In this document: positions 44,920 through 55,019 of the stretch, one piece after another
Numbering within the stretch: the stretch's first letter is position 1
Layout of the letters: each line of letters begins with the position of its first letter
Assembly (NCBI GenBank): GCA_947480015.1
Contig: CANKBS010000002.1
Span: 1-64,000, forward strand
Reading direction: 5' to 3'
Length of the DNA stretch: 64,000 bases
Source: Sphingobacteriaceae bacterium
GTDB taxonomy: Bacteria > Bacteroidota > Bacteroidia > B-17B0 > Aurantibacillaceae
The notes under the pieces: model-generated
The model's input: the letters and a program-made list of their open reading frames with translations, nothing else
Told to the model about the DNA's origin: nothing
The model's database searches: none
Made by a program: the position numbers and the translations under genes

Positions 44920-46335
44920 ATGAAGAAAATCAATTATAGTCTTTTAGTTTTAAGCATCTGCTCCACTTCGGTTTTTGCCCAGCAAGCCGATACCATAAAA
45001 AAAGTCGTGCCCGAAAAAAACGCTCTTAAATTCAATATTAATGCCGATGGCTCACATTATTTTCAGGCTACTTTTTTAAATCAAACGTGGGTACGATTTA
45101 ATCAAAGTAATGATGGCAGTACCTTGTTTTCAAAGCCGGTTGATAACACCTTTGATATTGGTTTGAGAAGAACCCGTATTCAATTATTCGGTCAAATAAC
45201 CGACCGTACTTTTATTTATTTCCAGTTTGGACAGAATAATTTTAATGATGTTGCAGGTTATAATGCTTCTGCAGGAGGAACCGGAAATAGAAAAATTGCC
45301 GCCTTTTTTCACGATGCCTTGTGTGAATACAAAGTTACAAAAGGGAATCAATTAAAAATTGGTGGCGGCTTAACCGTATTAAATGGCTTGTCGCGGTTTT
45401 CGCAACCATCGGTTGGTACTATTATGACCATGGATGTTCCGGTGTTTTTACAATATTCGGTTGATCAGATTGATCAATTTGACCGTCGTTTGGCTGTTTA
45501 TGCGCGCGGACAAATTGGTAAAATTGATTATCGCGCATATGTCTCCAATCCCTTCCCTATTAGCACCAATGGTTCACCAACAGTAAACATAAGTACCAAT
45601 GCCAGTTTTGTAAATGTGGGTGCTATACCTAATGGTCATGGTCCTGGTATGAATAATCAGTTTGGCGGATACTTAGCCTATAATATTTTCGAGAACGAAT
45701 CCCATACCACACCATACATGACCGGAACCTATTTGGGTTCTAAAAAAGTTTGGAACATTGCTATAGGCGGCGTGTTTCAAAAATCAGCCACCTGGAATTT
45801 ATCTTCCGACAAAAAAGATACCTTATACAATAACATGTTGCATCTAAGTGTTGAATCCTTTCTGGATATGCCTTTAAACAAAGAAAAAGGAACCATGCTA
45901 AGTGCGTTTGCAGGTTATTACAATACCAATTATGGCACTAATTATTTAAGATATAACGGCATCATGAATCCGGCTACCGCATCAACCGCTACAAATCTTA
46001 TACAGAGCGGAGCTTACGGCAATGCTGTACCCATGTTTGGTACAGGACAAATCGTATACACTCAAGTTGGTTTATTATTACCTAAAAAAATACTGGGTGA
46101 AAAAAACGGACAGTTAATGCCTTACTTAAGCGGCCAATATGCCGATTACTCTGCCATGCAACACAAAGGTGTGTTGGTTTTTGATGCCGGCTTAAATTGG
46201 TTTATTAACGGACATAAATCAAAACTATCTTTAGATTACCAAAGCAGACCAACGTTTAGTAAAGAAGCTACAGGCTATATTACTGAAGGAAATCGAAAGA
46301 GCAGTGTAACCATGCAGTATCAGATCTTTTTCTAA
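44920..46335 (+). CDS. Outer-membrane porin-like protein (OprP/OprO type)
   Basis: The protein has about 471 residues from ATG 44920, with a signal peptide ending VFAQ. Barrel strands such as FNINADGSHYFQATFLNQTW, FDIGLRRTRIQLFGQITDRTFIYFQFG and YRAYVSNPF recall phosphate-selective porins O and P. The end VTMQYQIFF is an aromatic barrel terminus. It lies between SulP-1 and a second porin, so it probably carries anions or small solutes across the outer membrane. Confidence 0.78.
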   Translation: MKKINYSLLVLSICSTSVFAQQADTIKKVVPEKNALKFNINADGSHYFQATFLNQTWVRFNQSNDGSTLFSKPVDNTFDIGLRRTRIQLFGQITDRTFIYFQFGQNNFNDVAGYNASAGGTGNRKIAAFFHDALCEYKVTKGNQLKIGGGLTVLNGLSRFSQPSVGTIMTMDVPVFLQYSVDQIDQFDRRLAVYARGQIGKIDYRAYVSNPFPISTNGSPTVNISTNASFVNVGAIPNGHGPGMNNQFGGYLAYNIFENESHTTPYMTGTYLGSKKVWNIAIGGVFQKSATWNLSSDKKDTLYNNMLHLSVESFLDMPLNKEKGTMLSAFAGYYNTNYGTNYLRYNGIMNPATASTATNLIQSGAYGNAVPMFGTGQIVYTQVGLLLPKKILGEKNGQLMPYLSGQYADYSAMQHKGVLVFDAGLNWFINGHKSKLSLDYQSRPTFSKEATGYITEGNRKSSVTMQYQIFF

Positions 46336-46383
46336 CGATTATTTAATTTTAGGCATTACTATTTTGGCATAAAAAGAAAAAAA

Positions 46384-47724
46384 ATGAAACTACTTTTATC
46401 GGTAAATTTTGTTCTTATCTGCCTGGCATCTTTGGGGCAAGACAGTATTCGTAAAAAGGAATCCCGTTTTACCTTGCATGCTCAGGAAACAACGGTGAGT
46501 CAATTTAGGCTCGGCTTTAGTGCCAAATACACCGGTGCTCATAGTCAAAGCACTTCCGAAGAATGGGCTACAACCGTTACGAGTACTATTTTTGCCGGCA
46601 TCCGTTTGTGGAAATATTCTCAGCTGGTTATTAACCCTGAAATTGCCGGTGGTCATGGTTTATCCTCAGCCTTCGGTATTGCAGCATTTACCAATGGTGA
46701 GGCCTTTCGAGTTGGCAATCCCGACCCCACCATCTATTTGGCTCGTGGGTTTTTCCGTCAATTAATACCACTTTCGCATAAACTAGAATGGCAAGACGAT
46801 TCAGAAAACAAAGTTGCTCAGTATGTTCCGAAAAATTATTTGTCTGTTACCCTTGGCAAGGTTTCGGTAGCCGATTACTTTGATGATAATAGTTTTTCGC
46901 ATAATGCCCGTACTCAATTTATGAGTTGGGGTTTAATGAGCAATGGGGCATGGGACTATGCTGCGAATACGCGTGGTTACACACCCAGTGCCATTGTTGA
47001 ATATGTGAGCGATCGTGTGGAGATCCGCTATGGCTTTAGCATGATGCCGGTGACTGCTAATGGCAACACCATGGATAAAAACATAGGCAAAGCAAATGGC
47101 AATGTTTTTGAAATTAAATATAAATACCAACTTGGCGGCCGTGCAGGTAAAATAGCCGCACTCGCTTTTTATAACACCGCTTTTATGGGAAGTTACACAG
47201 CATCAAATACCTTGAGTGTTGCCGATACTGCTAATCCAGGTTTTTATAAAAACAGTTATACCATTTTAGCGAGTCGCCAATATGGTCGCAGTAAATACGG
47301 TTACGGACTTAACATCGAACAAAAGTTAAGTGAGCACATTGGTTTATTTGCCAAAGCTTCTTATAACGATGGCAAAAATGAAACCTGGTGTTTTACCGAA
47401 ATAGACAGAGCTTTTAGCTTGGGAACCCTCATTAACGGAACTAAATGGCGACGCCAAGACGATCAAATTGGGTTAGCGTATTGCGCATCGGGGCTTTCAA
47501 ATGAACATCGAAAATATCTTGCCAATGGCGGTATGGGTTTTATGTTAGGCGATGGTAAACTAAATTATGGCACCGAACATTTAGTTGAAAGCTTTTACAA
47601 AATCGCCTTGATAAAAAATCAAATCAATGCATCTCTTGTATATCAATATATCATTAATCCGGGCTATAATAAAGATCGGGGACCCATGCGGGTGTTTTCG
47701 ATACGCCTGCATTTATTCATTTAA
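46384..47724 (+). CDS. Carbohydrate-porin (OprB-like) protein
   Basis: The protein has 446 residues with a signal peptide (SVNFVLICLASLGQ). The mature part has RFTLHAQETTVSQFRLGFSAKY, IFAGIRLWKYSQLVINPEIAGG, YLSVTLGKVSVADYFDDNSF and a terminal RVFSIRLHLFI strand, the pattern of Bacteroidota carbohydrate porins. It starts 48 bases after the previous porin and is probably cotranscribed. The substrate is unknown. Confidence 0.82.
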   Translation: MKLLLSVNFVLICLASLGQDSIRKKESRFTLHAQETTVSQFRLGFSAKYTGAHSQSTSEEWATTVTSTIFAGIRLWKYSQLVINPEIAGGHGLSSAFGIAAFTNGEAFRVGNPDPTIYLARGFFRQLIPLSHKLEWQDDSENKVAQYVPKNYLSVTLGKVSVADYFDDNSFSHNARTQFMSWGLMSNGAWDYAANTRGYTPSAIVEYVSDRVEIRYGFSMMPVTANGNTMDKNIGKANGNVFEIKYKYQLGGRAGKIAALAFYNTAFMGSYTASNTLSVADTANPGFYKNSYTILASRQYGRSKYGYGLNIEQKLSEHIGLFAKASYNDGKNETWCFTEIDRAFSLGTLINGTKWRRQDDQIGLAYCASGLSNEHRKYLANGGMGFMLGDGKLNYGTEHLVESFYKIALIKNQINASLVYQYIINPGYNKDRGPMRVFSIRLHLFI

Positions 47725-47915
47725 ACTTAAGTCGATGAAAATAAAAAAGCGTGAGGAATATCAAAGAAGACCAATCCCCCACTATTAACTATTAAAATAG
47801 TATAAATACGTCATCATAACTAATATAAATCATGAATTAGAAAGCAAGCCAACAGTAACTTTACAAACCGGAATAAAATAACAAAAGACACAAAACAAAG
47901 ACCTGAAAACCTACC

Positions 47916-49169
47916 ATGAAAAAAACGCCTTTAATAATTCTCTTTTTTTGTTTGATGCAACAATATGTCGTTAGGGCACAAAGCCTTCAGAATATGAGTC
48001 TGGAGGAATGTGAAGCCGTGTTTTTAAAAAACAATCTCCTTCTTTTAGCCCAACAATATAATATTTCAGCCAAACAGGCCCTCATTATTCAGGCTAGGTC
48101 ATACCCTAATCCGACCTTTAATGCCGATTTTAATGTGTATGATCCAAACAACAAAAAATATTTTCACATTGATTCATCCGGACAAAAATCATTTCAGGTT
48201 CAGCAATTGATTTTATTGGGTGGGAAACATAAAACGGAGATTGAAATTGCCAAACAAAATAAAGTTTTAGCCGAATCAGAATTTGCTGAATTATTACGAA
48301 ACTTAAAGGTCAAACTCCATTACAGTTTTTATTCCATTAATAGTGAAAAGACCGTGATTGAGAATTACGACAAACAATTGCAAATTTTAGATACCATTAT
48401 TTCAACATATAAAATTCAAACCGACAAGGGTAATTTACCACTCAAAGACATTGTGAGGTTAAAATCGGTATTTATTAAAATCAGCGGCAGCCGCTCAGAA
48501 TTATTTTATGAATTTAGTGAACAACAAAAACAATTAAAATTAATGCTGCAAACAAATGTAGATGTTAATCCACAGGTAAATGAAGCGAGTTTTAATAATT
48601 ACCTGGATCTTAAATCGCTGGGTGATTTACAAACATTGGCCATCAGTAACCGGCGTGATTTAAAAATTGCCGACGAAAGCGCCATTATTGCAGCTCTAGT
48701 AATGAAGCGCCAGAAAAGAGAAACAATTCCCGACATAGCGGTGAATTCGAGTTACGACCAACGCGGCGGAGCTTTCAGAAATCAAATTAATGCCGGTATA
48801 ACTTTACCGGTTCCGGTGTTTAATACCAACCGAGGTAATATTAAAGCCGCCGAGTTTGATAAAAAAGCCATGGATCTTTAGGTGCAGGAAAAGAAACTGG
48901 AAATTGAATTGGATATTCAGGAAGCCTGGGTGAACATGGAAAGAAGCATTAAGGATTATTCAAAAATAAAAATTTTATTTAACGATGAGTTTAGTCAGGT
49001 TAATAAAGGTGTAAATGATAATTTTAGGCAACGTAATATTACTATCCTTGAGTTTGTCGATCATGTAGAAGCTTACAATGAGTCATTAGCCGACTACGAG
49101 CGCATTAAAAAACAATTAGCCATATCGGCTGCCCAAATTAATTACGTAACTGCAACCAAAATTTATTAA
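47916..49169 (+). pseudogene. czcC: TolC-family outer-membrane efflux protein (CzcC-like), split by an in-frame TAG
   Basis: The frame runs 417 codons, a normal CzcC/TolC length, but codon 322 (48879-48881) is TAG. The first part has a signal peptide ending VRAQ, SLEECEAVFLKNN, ARSYPNPTFNADFN and the long helices of a TolC half. The second part continues in the same frame without loss of homology (LDIQEAWVNMERSIKDY ... AAQINYVTATKIY). GTG directly after the TAG could restart translation. CAG to TAG would be one base change (the context ...DL-x-VQEKK). Causes could be a true nonsense mutation, read-through or a sequence error. It is the first gene of a Czc-type operon. Confidence 0.85.
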
Positions 49170-49176
49170 AAAAACT

Positions 49177-50262
49177 ATGAAATATTTATATTATACCGGA
49201 CTTATTTGCGTTTCCTTAATAGCCCTTGCGGCTTGCCATGGCAAGGAGAAAGATGAGGCAGCTGTTGTATTTGAATTATCGGATACAATGCTGAAACGAT
49301 GTGAATTCACCAAGGCTCGCTTGCAGGATGTAAAAGATGAATTGAAACTATTTGGAAAGGTAACTGCGGATAATGACAAAATGGCTCACGTCTACCCTAT
49401 CACAGGTGGCATCGTTTCTGAAATAAGAGTTGAATTAGGTGATTATGTAAACGAGGGTCAATTATTAGCCATTGTAAAAAGCAGTGAGGTGGCCGATTTC
49501 CAGCGACAGTTGGTTAATGCCCGTTCGGATGTTGCTCTTGGAGAAAAAAATCTTCAGGTAGCCCGCGATTTGTTTGCCGGTAAATTAAATTCCGAAAAAG
49601 AAGTACTGGCTTCAGAAAAAGAATTGGAAAAAGCTAAATCGGAATTAACACGTATAAATGAAGTGTATGCCATTTACCATTTAAAACAAGGTTCAGAATA
49701 TAGTATAACCGCGCCAATTTCGGGATTCATCATTAATAAGGACATTACCAAGAACGAAGAATTGCGCAGTGATCGCACCGAGGAAGTGTTTTCCATTGCT
49801 CAAATAAATGAAGTGTGGGTGCTGGCAAATGTGAACGAAACCAACATTTCAAAAGTTGCGCTCGATTACGAAGCCGATGTGCTAACATTAAGTTATCCTG
49901 ATAAAATTTCCAGAGGAAAAGTGGATAAGATCTTTAATGTTATTGATCCCACCACCAAGGCCATGAAAATTCTAATTAAAATTAATAATCCGGATTTATT
50001 ATTAAAGCCTGAAATGAACGCCACAGTGAATCTTAAATTTTCGGAAAATAAAAAACTGATTGCGATACCTTCGAGTGCCGTAATTTTTGATAAAAGCAAA
50101 AATTTTGTGATGGTCTTTAAAAACAGAACACACATCGAAACCCGTGCCATTGAAGTCTATCACCGTTTGGGCGACGTTACGTATATAAGCAGTGGGATTA
50201 ATGAATATGAAAACGTGATCTCTAAAAATGGTTTACTTATTTATGATGCACTTAATGATTAA
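49177..50262 (+). CDS. czcB: RND efflux periplasmic adaptor (CzcB/CusB type)
   Basis: The 361-residue membrane-fusion protein is lipid-anchored (lipobox ALAAC, Cys at about residue 20). It has GGIVSEIRVELGDYVNEGQLLAIVKSSEVADF (lipoyl half), a coiled-coil hairpin (~95-155), SEYSITAPISGFIINKDITKNEEL (second lipoyl half) and a beta-barrel domain. It links the inner-membrane pump CzcA to the outer-membrane channel. The start is 7 bases after the broken czcC. Confidence 0.9.
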   Translation: MKYLYYTGLICVSLIALAACHGKEKDEAAVVFELSDTMLKRCEFTKARLQDVKDELKLFGKVTADNDKMAHVYPITGGIVSEIRVELGDYVNEGQLLAIVKSSEVADFQRQLVNARSDVALGEKNLQVARDLFAGKLNSEKEVLASEKELEKAKSELTRINEVYAIYHLKQGSEYSITAPISGFIINKDITKNEELRSDRTEEVFSIAQINEVWVLANVNETNISKVALDYEADVLTLSYPDKISRGKVDKIFNVIDPTTKAMKILIKINNPDLLLKPEMNATVNLKFSENKKLIAIPSSAVIFDKSKNFVMVFKNRTHIETRAIEVYHRLGDVTYISSGINEYENVISKNGLLIYDALND

Positions 50263-50306
50263 TAAACAAGTTTGATCTTTTAATCACCTACTGGCAACCT
50301 TTTAAC

Positions 50307-53300
50307 ATGAACAAATTCATAAAAAACATTATCACCTTCTCTTTAAAAAACAAACTCTTCACTTTTTTCTGGGTTGGTATTTTAGTTATTGCAGGTATTA
50401 TCAGTTACATCAATATACCCATTGAAGCCTTTCCGGATGTAACGAACACACAGATTATTGTGGTAACCGAATGGAACGGACGCAGTGCCGAAGAAGTTGA
50501 ACGTTTTGTGACCACACCGATTGAAATTGCCATGAACTCGGTGCAACGCAAAACCAATGTAAGAAGTATTACCATGTTTGGTTTATCGGTGATCAAAATT
50601 ATTTTTGAAGATGATGTGGAAGACTTTTTTGCGCGACAGCAGGTGAATAACCAATTAAGAAATATTAAACTGCCGGAAGATGTGGAGCCTGATGTTCAGC
50701 CACCATACGGACCAACCGGTGAAGTATTTCGTTATACACTAAAAGCCAAGAACCGCGATAGTCGTGAACTTTTAACCTTACAAAACTGGGTTATCGACCG
50801 TCAACTGCGTTCGGTGGCCGGTATTGCCGATGTGGTAGCCTTTGGTGGTCAGGAAAAAATTTATGAAATATCTGTTGATCCGGTTAAACTTCAGAAATAC
50901 GACATTACGCCGGCCGACGTGTACGATGCCGTAAGTAAGGCAAATTTAAATGTAGGCGGAGATGTGATCGAAAAAAACGGACAAGCTTATGTGGTGCGTG
51001 GTTTAGGTTTATTAAACACCATTCAGGATATTGAAAACACCATTGTAGATGATTATAATGATAATCCCTTACTGGTAAAAAATGTGGCCAAGGTTTCCGA
51101 ATCGAGCGTGCCACGGGTTGGACAGGCCGGGTTAAATGACGACGACGATGTGGTAGAAGGCATTGTGGTAATGCGTAAAGGAGAAAACCCCAGTGAAGTT
51201 TTAGCTCGCTTAAAAGCAAAAATAAATGAAATCAATACAACCGTATTACCCAGCGATGTTAAGATGGCGGTGTTTTATGATCGCGACAACCTGATGAGTT
51301 TTTGCACTAAAACGGTAATGCACAATTTACTGGAAGGCATCATTTTTGTTACACTCATAGTTTTAATCTTTATGGCCGACTGGCGAACCACTTTTATTGT
51401 TTCCATCATCATTCCTTTGGCCTTACTTTTTGCTTTTTTATGTTTAAAATTAAAAGGCATGAGTGCCAATTTATTATCCTTGGGGGCGGTTGATTTTGGG
51501 ATCATAATTGACGGAGCGGTGGTAATGGTGGAAGGTTTATTTGTGATGCTCGATCACATGGCACTTAAAAATGGCATGGAGCGCTTTAATAAGTTAGCCA
51601 AAATGGGGCTCATTAAAAACACCGCAACCGGTTTAGGTAAAGCCGTGTTCTTTTCTAAACTCATTATTATTTCGGCTTTACTTCCCATTTTTGCTTTTCA
51701 AAAAGTGGAAGGTAAAATGTTTTCGCCACTTGCCTTTACCTTAGGATTCGCCTTATTGGGTGCCCTTATTTTTACCTTAACCCTTGTTCCGGTTTTGGTA
51801 TCTATTTTGTTAAAGAAAAATGTAAAAGAACGACGCAATGTTTTTGTTGAATTTTTTAATCGCATTGTTGGCAAGGGCTTTAAATTCACGTTTGCCAACA
51901 AACGTAAAAGCCTCATTATTTCATTTGTGATCTTAGCCCTCTCCATTATTTCAGTAAAATGGATGGGGACCGAGTTTTTACCACCCTTAAATGAAGGCGC
52001 ACTTTGGGTAGAAGCAAAATTACCCATGAGTAGTTCATTAAGCGAAACCATAAAAACTGTTTCCTTATTAAGAGCCGAATTGCAAAAATTTCCGGAAGTG
52101 AATGGGGTCTTATCGCAAACCGGACGAAGTAACGATGGTACCGACCCCAGTGGTTTTTACTATGTGCAAATGCAGGTGAATTTAAAACCCAAAGATGACT
52201 GGGAACGAAAAATATCGGTGGATGAACTGGTTGAAGATATGGACAAGGTCTTAAAAAATTATCAAGGTATTGTTTACAATTACTCGCAACCCATTATTGA
52301 TAATGTAGCCGAATCGGTTGCCGGTATTAATGCCAGTAATGCCGTAAAAATATATGGCGACGATTTGGATGAGCTTAATGAAATAGCCAATAAGGTAATT
52401 GATCAAATTGAACATGTGCCGGGCATTAAAGATGTGGGTATTTTAAGAAACATCGGTCAACCTGAAATTTCAGTAATTCTCGATGAAGAAAAAATGGCGA
52501 TTTACGGTGTTAGAAAATCGGATGCACAAAGTATTATTGAAATGGCTGTTGGTGGTAAAACTGCCACACAAAAATACGAAGGCGATCGCAAATTTGATAT
52601 TCGTGTGCGGTACTCTAAAGAATACCGTAAAGATGAAGATGATGTGATGAACTTGATGGTTACAACCGTTCGTGGCACACACATTCCTTTAAAAGAAATT
52701 GCTAAACTAAAAAAAGTAACCGGACCGGCATTTATTTACCGTGATAATACCAAACGATTTATTGGTGTTAAATTTTCTATTCGTGAGCGTGACCTAGGTA
52801 GCACCATTGCTGAAGCTCAGGCCAATGTGGAAAAAAACATCAAATTACCCATGGGTTACAAAATTGGTTGGACCGGTGAATTTGAAAATCAGGTGAGGGC
52901 AACCAATCGATTGGGACAAGTTGTACCAATAAGTTTGCTTCTTATTTTTGTTTTGCTGTTTATCATGTTTGGAAATATTCAAGATGCTTTATTAGTTTTA
53001 ATTAATGTGCCATTTGCGTTAATTGGCGGGATATTTGCTTTACATCTTACCGGTATTAACTTCGGAATCTCTGGAGGGGTTGGGTTTATTGCGCTTTTCG
53101 GTATTTGTATTCAAAACGGTGTTATTCTTATTTCTGAATTTCATAATAATTTAAAAAGCAAACTCAGTCTCGAAGCCTCCATTTTTCAGGCCGTTAAAGC
53201 CCGTACGCGGCCGGTGGTAATGACTGCGTTAATGGCGGCCATTGGTTTAATGCCCGCCGCCTTATCAACCGGCATTGGCTCCGAATCACAAAAGCCCTTG

Positions 53301-53405
53301 GCTGTTGTTATTATTGGTGGACTTGTAACCGCTACCATTTTCACACTTATGATTTTTCCTATTTTTTATTATTGGGCGCAACGTAAAAAACATCTTGATA
53401 TTTAA
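50307..53405 (+). CDS. czcA: Heavy-metal efflux RND pump, CusA/CzcA family
   Basis: This 1032-residue RND pump has 12 membrane segments and two large periplasmic loops. The proton-relay motif D396-FGIII-D402-GAVVMV-E409 is intact, with the 6- and 7-residue spacing of CzcA (D402/D408/E415 there). This motif separates divalent-cation pumps (Zn, Co, Cd, Ni) from the copper/silver CusA type. The N-terminus has NIPIEAFPDVTNTQI and EWNGRSAEEVERFVTTPIE. It appears intact although its outer-membrane partner gene is interrupted. Confidence 0.93.
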   Translation: MNKFIKNIITFSLKNKLFTFFWVGILVIAGIISYINIPIEAFPDVTNTQIIVVTEWNGRSAEEVERFVTTPIEIAMNSVQRKTNVRSITMFGLSVIKIIFEDDVEDFFARQQVNNQLRNIKLPEDVEPDVQPPYGPTGEVFRYTLKAKNRDSRELLTLQNWVIDRQLRSVAGIADVVAFGGQEKIYEISVDPVKLQKYDITPADVYDAVSKANLNVGGDVIEKNGQAYVVRGLGLLNTIQDIENTIVDDYNDNPLLVKNVAKVSESSVPRVGQAGLNDDDDVVEGIVVMRKGENPSEVLARLKAKINEINTTVLPSDVKMAVFYDRDNLMSFCTKTVMHNLLEGIIFVTLIVLIFMADWRTTFIVSIIIPLALLFAFLCLKLKGMSANLLSLGAVDFGIIIDGAVVMVEGLFVMLDHMALKNGMERFNKLAKMGLIKNTATGLGKAVFFSKLIIISALLPIFAFQKVEGKMFSPLAFTLGFALLGALIFTLTLVPVLVSILLKKNVKERRNVFVEFFNRIVGKGFKFTFANKRKSLIISFVILALSIISVKWMGTEFLPPLNEGALWVEAKLPMSSSLSETIKTVSLLRAELQKFPEVNGVLSQTGRSNDGTDPSGFYYVQMQVNLKPKDDWERKISVDELVEDMDKVLKNYQGIVYNYSQPIIDNVAESVAGINASNAVKIYGDDLDELNEIANKVIDQIEHVPGIKDVGILRNIGQPEISVILDEEKMAIYGVRKSDAQSIIEMAVGGKTATQKYEGDRKFDIRVRYSKEYRKDEDDVMNLMVTTVRGTHIPLKEIAKLKKVTGPAFIYRDNTKRFIGVKFSIRERDLGSTIAEAQANVEKNIKLPMGYKIGWTGEFENQVRATNRLGQVVPISLLLIFVLLFIMFGNIQDALLVLINVPFALIGGIFALHLTGINFGISGGVGFIALFGICIQNGVILISEFHNNLKSKLSLEASIFQAVKARTRPVVMTALMAAIGLMPAALSTGIGSESQKPLAVVIIGGLVTATIFTLMIFPIFYYWAQRKKHLDI

Positions 53406-53461
53406 CAGGGACATGGCTTTCATTGTAATTAACTACCAATAATTTGATAAATTGCAAGCCA

Positions 53462-54571
53462 ATGAAAATTCAGCCGCACTTAACTATTCTTGTTCTTTTA
53501 CTTTGTTTTGTGCTGCAAACCTCACATGCTCGGGTAATTCATGACACCGATACTACAAAACGCTTAAAGTTTCTAATTATCCCAACTTTTTTTGTTACGC
53601 CCGAAGTTGGTCTTGCTTATGGGGTTTCGGGCTCCTTTGCCTTTAAAACCAGTTTTAATAAAGACAGTTTAACCCGTACTTCTATTATACAAGGAATTGG
53701 TTTTTTAACTACCCGTCAACAAAATGTGCAGGCTATCGATGCAAGCATTTATTTTCCAAAAGAAAATTATATTTTACTTGGTCAACTCGCACACAGCTAC
53801 TTTCCAGATCGGTTCTGGGGTTTAGGACCCGAAACAAAAGACAAACCCTTCGAGCATTATCTTTACGAGCAGTATTTTATTAACCCACATCTTAAGAAAA
53901 AAATAGCCAAGCATTTGTGGATTGGGGCTCTTTATGAATTTCAATACGTTAATAAAATTAGCGGCTATCCCGAAAATGGGAAGTTTGACACGGCACCTTT
54001 TAAAGGCAAAAAAAAATACCAGGTCTCGGGCGCAGGACTCAGTATCAGTTACGACACTCGTAACACAACTTTTTGGACGAGTAAAGGGATTTTGATCACA
54101 TCGCAATTCACCAATTTCAGAAAAAAAATACAGAGCGATTATGATTTAGTAAAGTGGATTACCGACGTACGCTATTTTTATGAATTAAATAAAAGTCACC
54201 ACATTTTAGCCATGCAGTTTTATAATTATCAAACCTATGGACAAACTCCTCTGCGTGAGTTATCAGCCTTCGGCGGATCGAATAACATGCGTGGTTTTTA
54301 TCAAGGCCGATACCGAGCCAATAGCATGATTACTTTTATAACAGAATACCGTTTACCCATTTATGGTCGTTTTAGCTCCATTATTTTTGGGGGTATTGGC
54401 GATGTATACAATCAGTATTCCGATTTAAGTTTAAGCAATCTAAAATACTCCTACGGAGCAGGACTTCGTTTTTCAATTCTCGCAAAGGAAAAGCTCAACA
54501 TCCGCGTCGATTATGGCTTTTCGAGTAAGTTTAACAGGGGCATATACGTTACCTTTGGCGAGTGTTTTTAA
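53462..54571 (+). CDS. BamA/TamA-type outer-membrane barrel without POTRA domains
   Basis: The protein has about 369 residues from ATG 53462 (signal peptide HLTILVLLLCFVLQTSHA). The barrel contains FLIIPTFFVTPEVGLAYGV, SYDTRNTTFWTSKGILI, the family motif NNMRGFYQGRYR and the final strand FSSKFNRGIYVTFGECF. POTRA repeats are absent, so it is a surface-antigen D15-like channel or a small-molecule or lipid pore. It lies between the metal pump and SulP-2. It may be the last gene of the czc unit. Confidence 0.8.
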   Translation: MKIQPHLTILVLLLCFVLQTSHARVIHDTDTTKRLKFLIIPTFFVTPEVGLAYGVSGSFAFKTSFNKDSLTRTSIIQGIGFLTTRQQNVQAIDASIYFPKENYILLGQLAHSYFPDRFWGLGPETKDKPFEHYLYEQYFINPHLKKKIAKHLWIGALYEFQYVNKISGYPENGKFDTAPFKGKKKYQVSGAGLSISYDTRNTTFWTSKGILITSQFTNFRKKIQSDYDLVKWITDVRYFYELNKSHHILAMQFYNYQTYGQTPLRELSAFGGSNNMRGFYQGRYRANSMITFITEYRLPIYGRFSSIIFGGIGDVYNQYSDLSLSNLKYSYGAGLRFSILAKEKLNIRVDYGFSSKFNRGIYVTFGECF

Positions 54572-54635
54572 TTCTTTTGTTTTTTTAGGAATTTTCTATT
54601 TTTGTTGGGTAAAATTTTAACTAGTTTTACTACCA

Positions 54636-54956
54636 TTGAAAAAGAAGCGCTTCATAGTCATTTTTTTATTCCTTGTAGGAATGCTGTTCACGGCATTTCA
54701 ATACCTTCCTATTCTTGATGAAGAGCTTGCCTCTCACAGTCATGCTACTCAGAAAAAATCACCACAAAACGACTCTTCTGAGGATAATGGAACTGATCAG
54801 GACAATGATAACAACGATGACAATGAATCGGATTTGGATCAATTTGTTGAACAGGGCGCACTGCTCCTTGTGATTTCAAAACAAACTTATTCGAGACCTT
54901 ACTTCCTTTATACCTCCCTTAAAAATTCCATTAATACCCCACCTCCAAAAATTTAA
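54636..54956 (+). CDS. Small Asp/Asn-rich exported protein upstream of SulP-2
   Basis: The protein has 106 residues from TTG 54636. The N-terminal segment FIVIFLFLVGMLFTAFQYLP is followed by ELASHSHATQKK, a strongly acidic Asp/Asn/Glu stretch (residues ~45-70), a short hydrophobic part (GALLLVISKQTY) and a Pro-Lys-Ile end. TAGTTTTA stands about 9 bases before the TTG, the same spacing as for the protein at 37800. The function is unknown; the acidic stretch and HSH could bind cations or zinc. SulP-2 starts 63 bases downstream. Confidence 0.6.
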   Translation: MKKKRFIVIFLFLVGMLFTAFQYLPILDEELASHSHATQKKSPQNDSSEDNGTDQDNDNNDDNESDLDQFVEQGALLLVISKQTYSRPYFLYTSLKNSINTPPPKI

Positions 54957-55019
54957 TTTTTTCACATCGCCGCTCGTGCAATGGCATTGGCATTTTTACG
55001 TGTTTAAAAATTAAATTAA

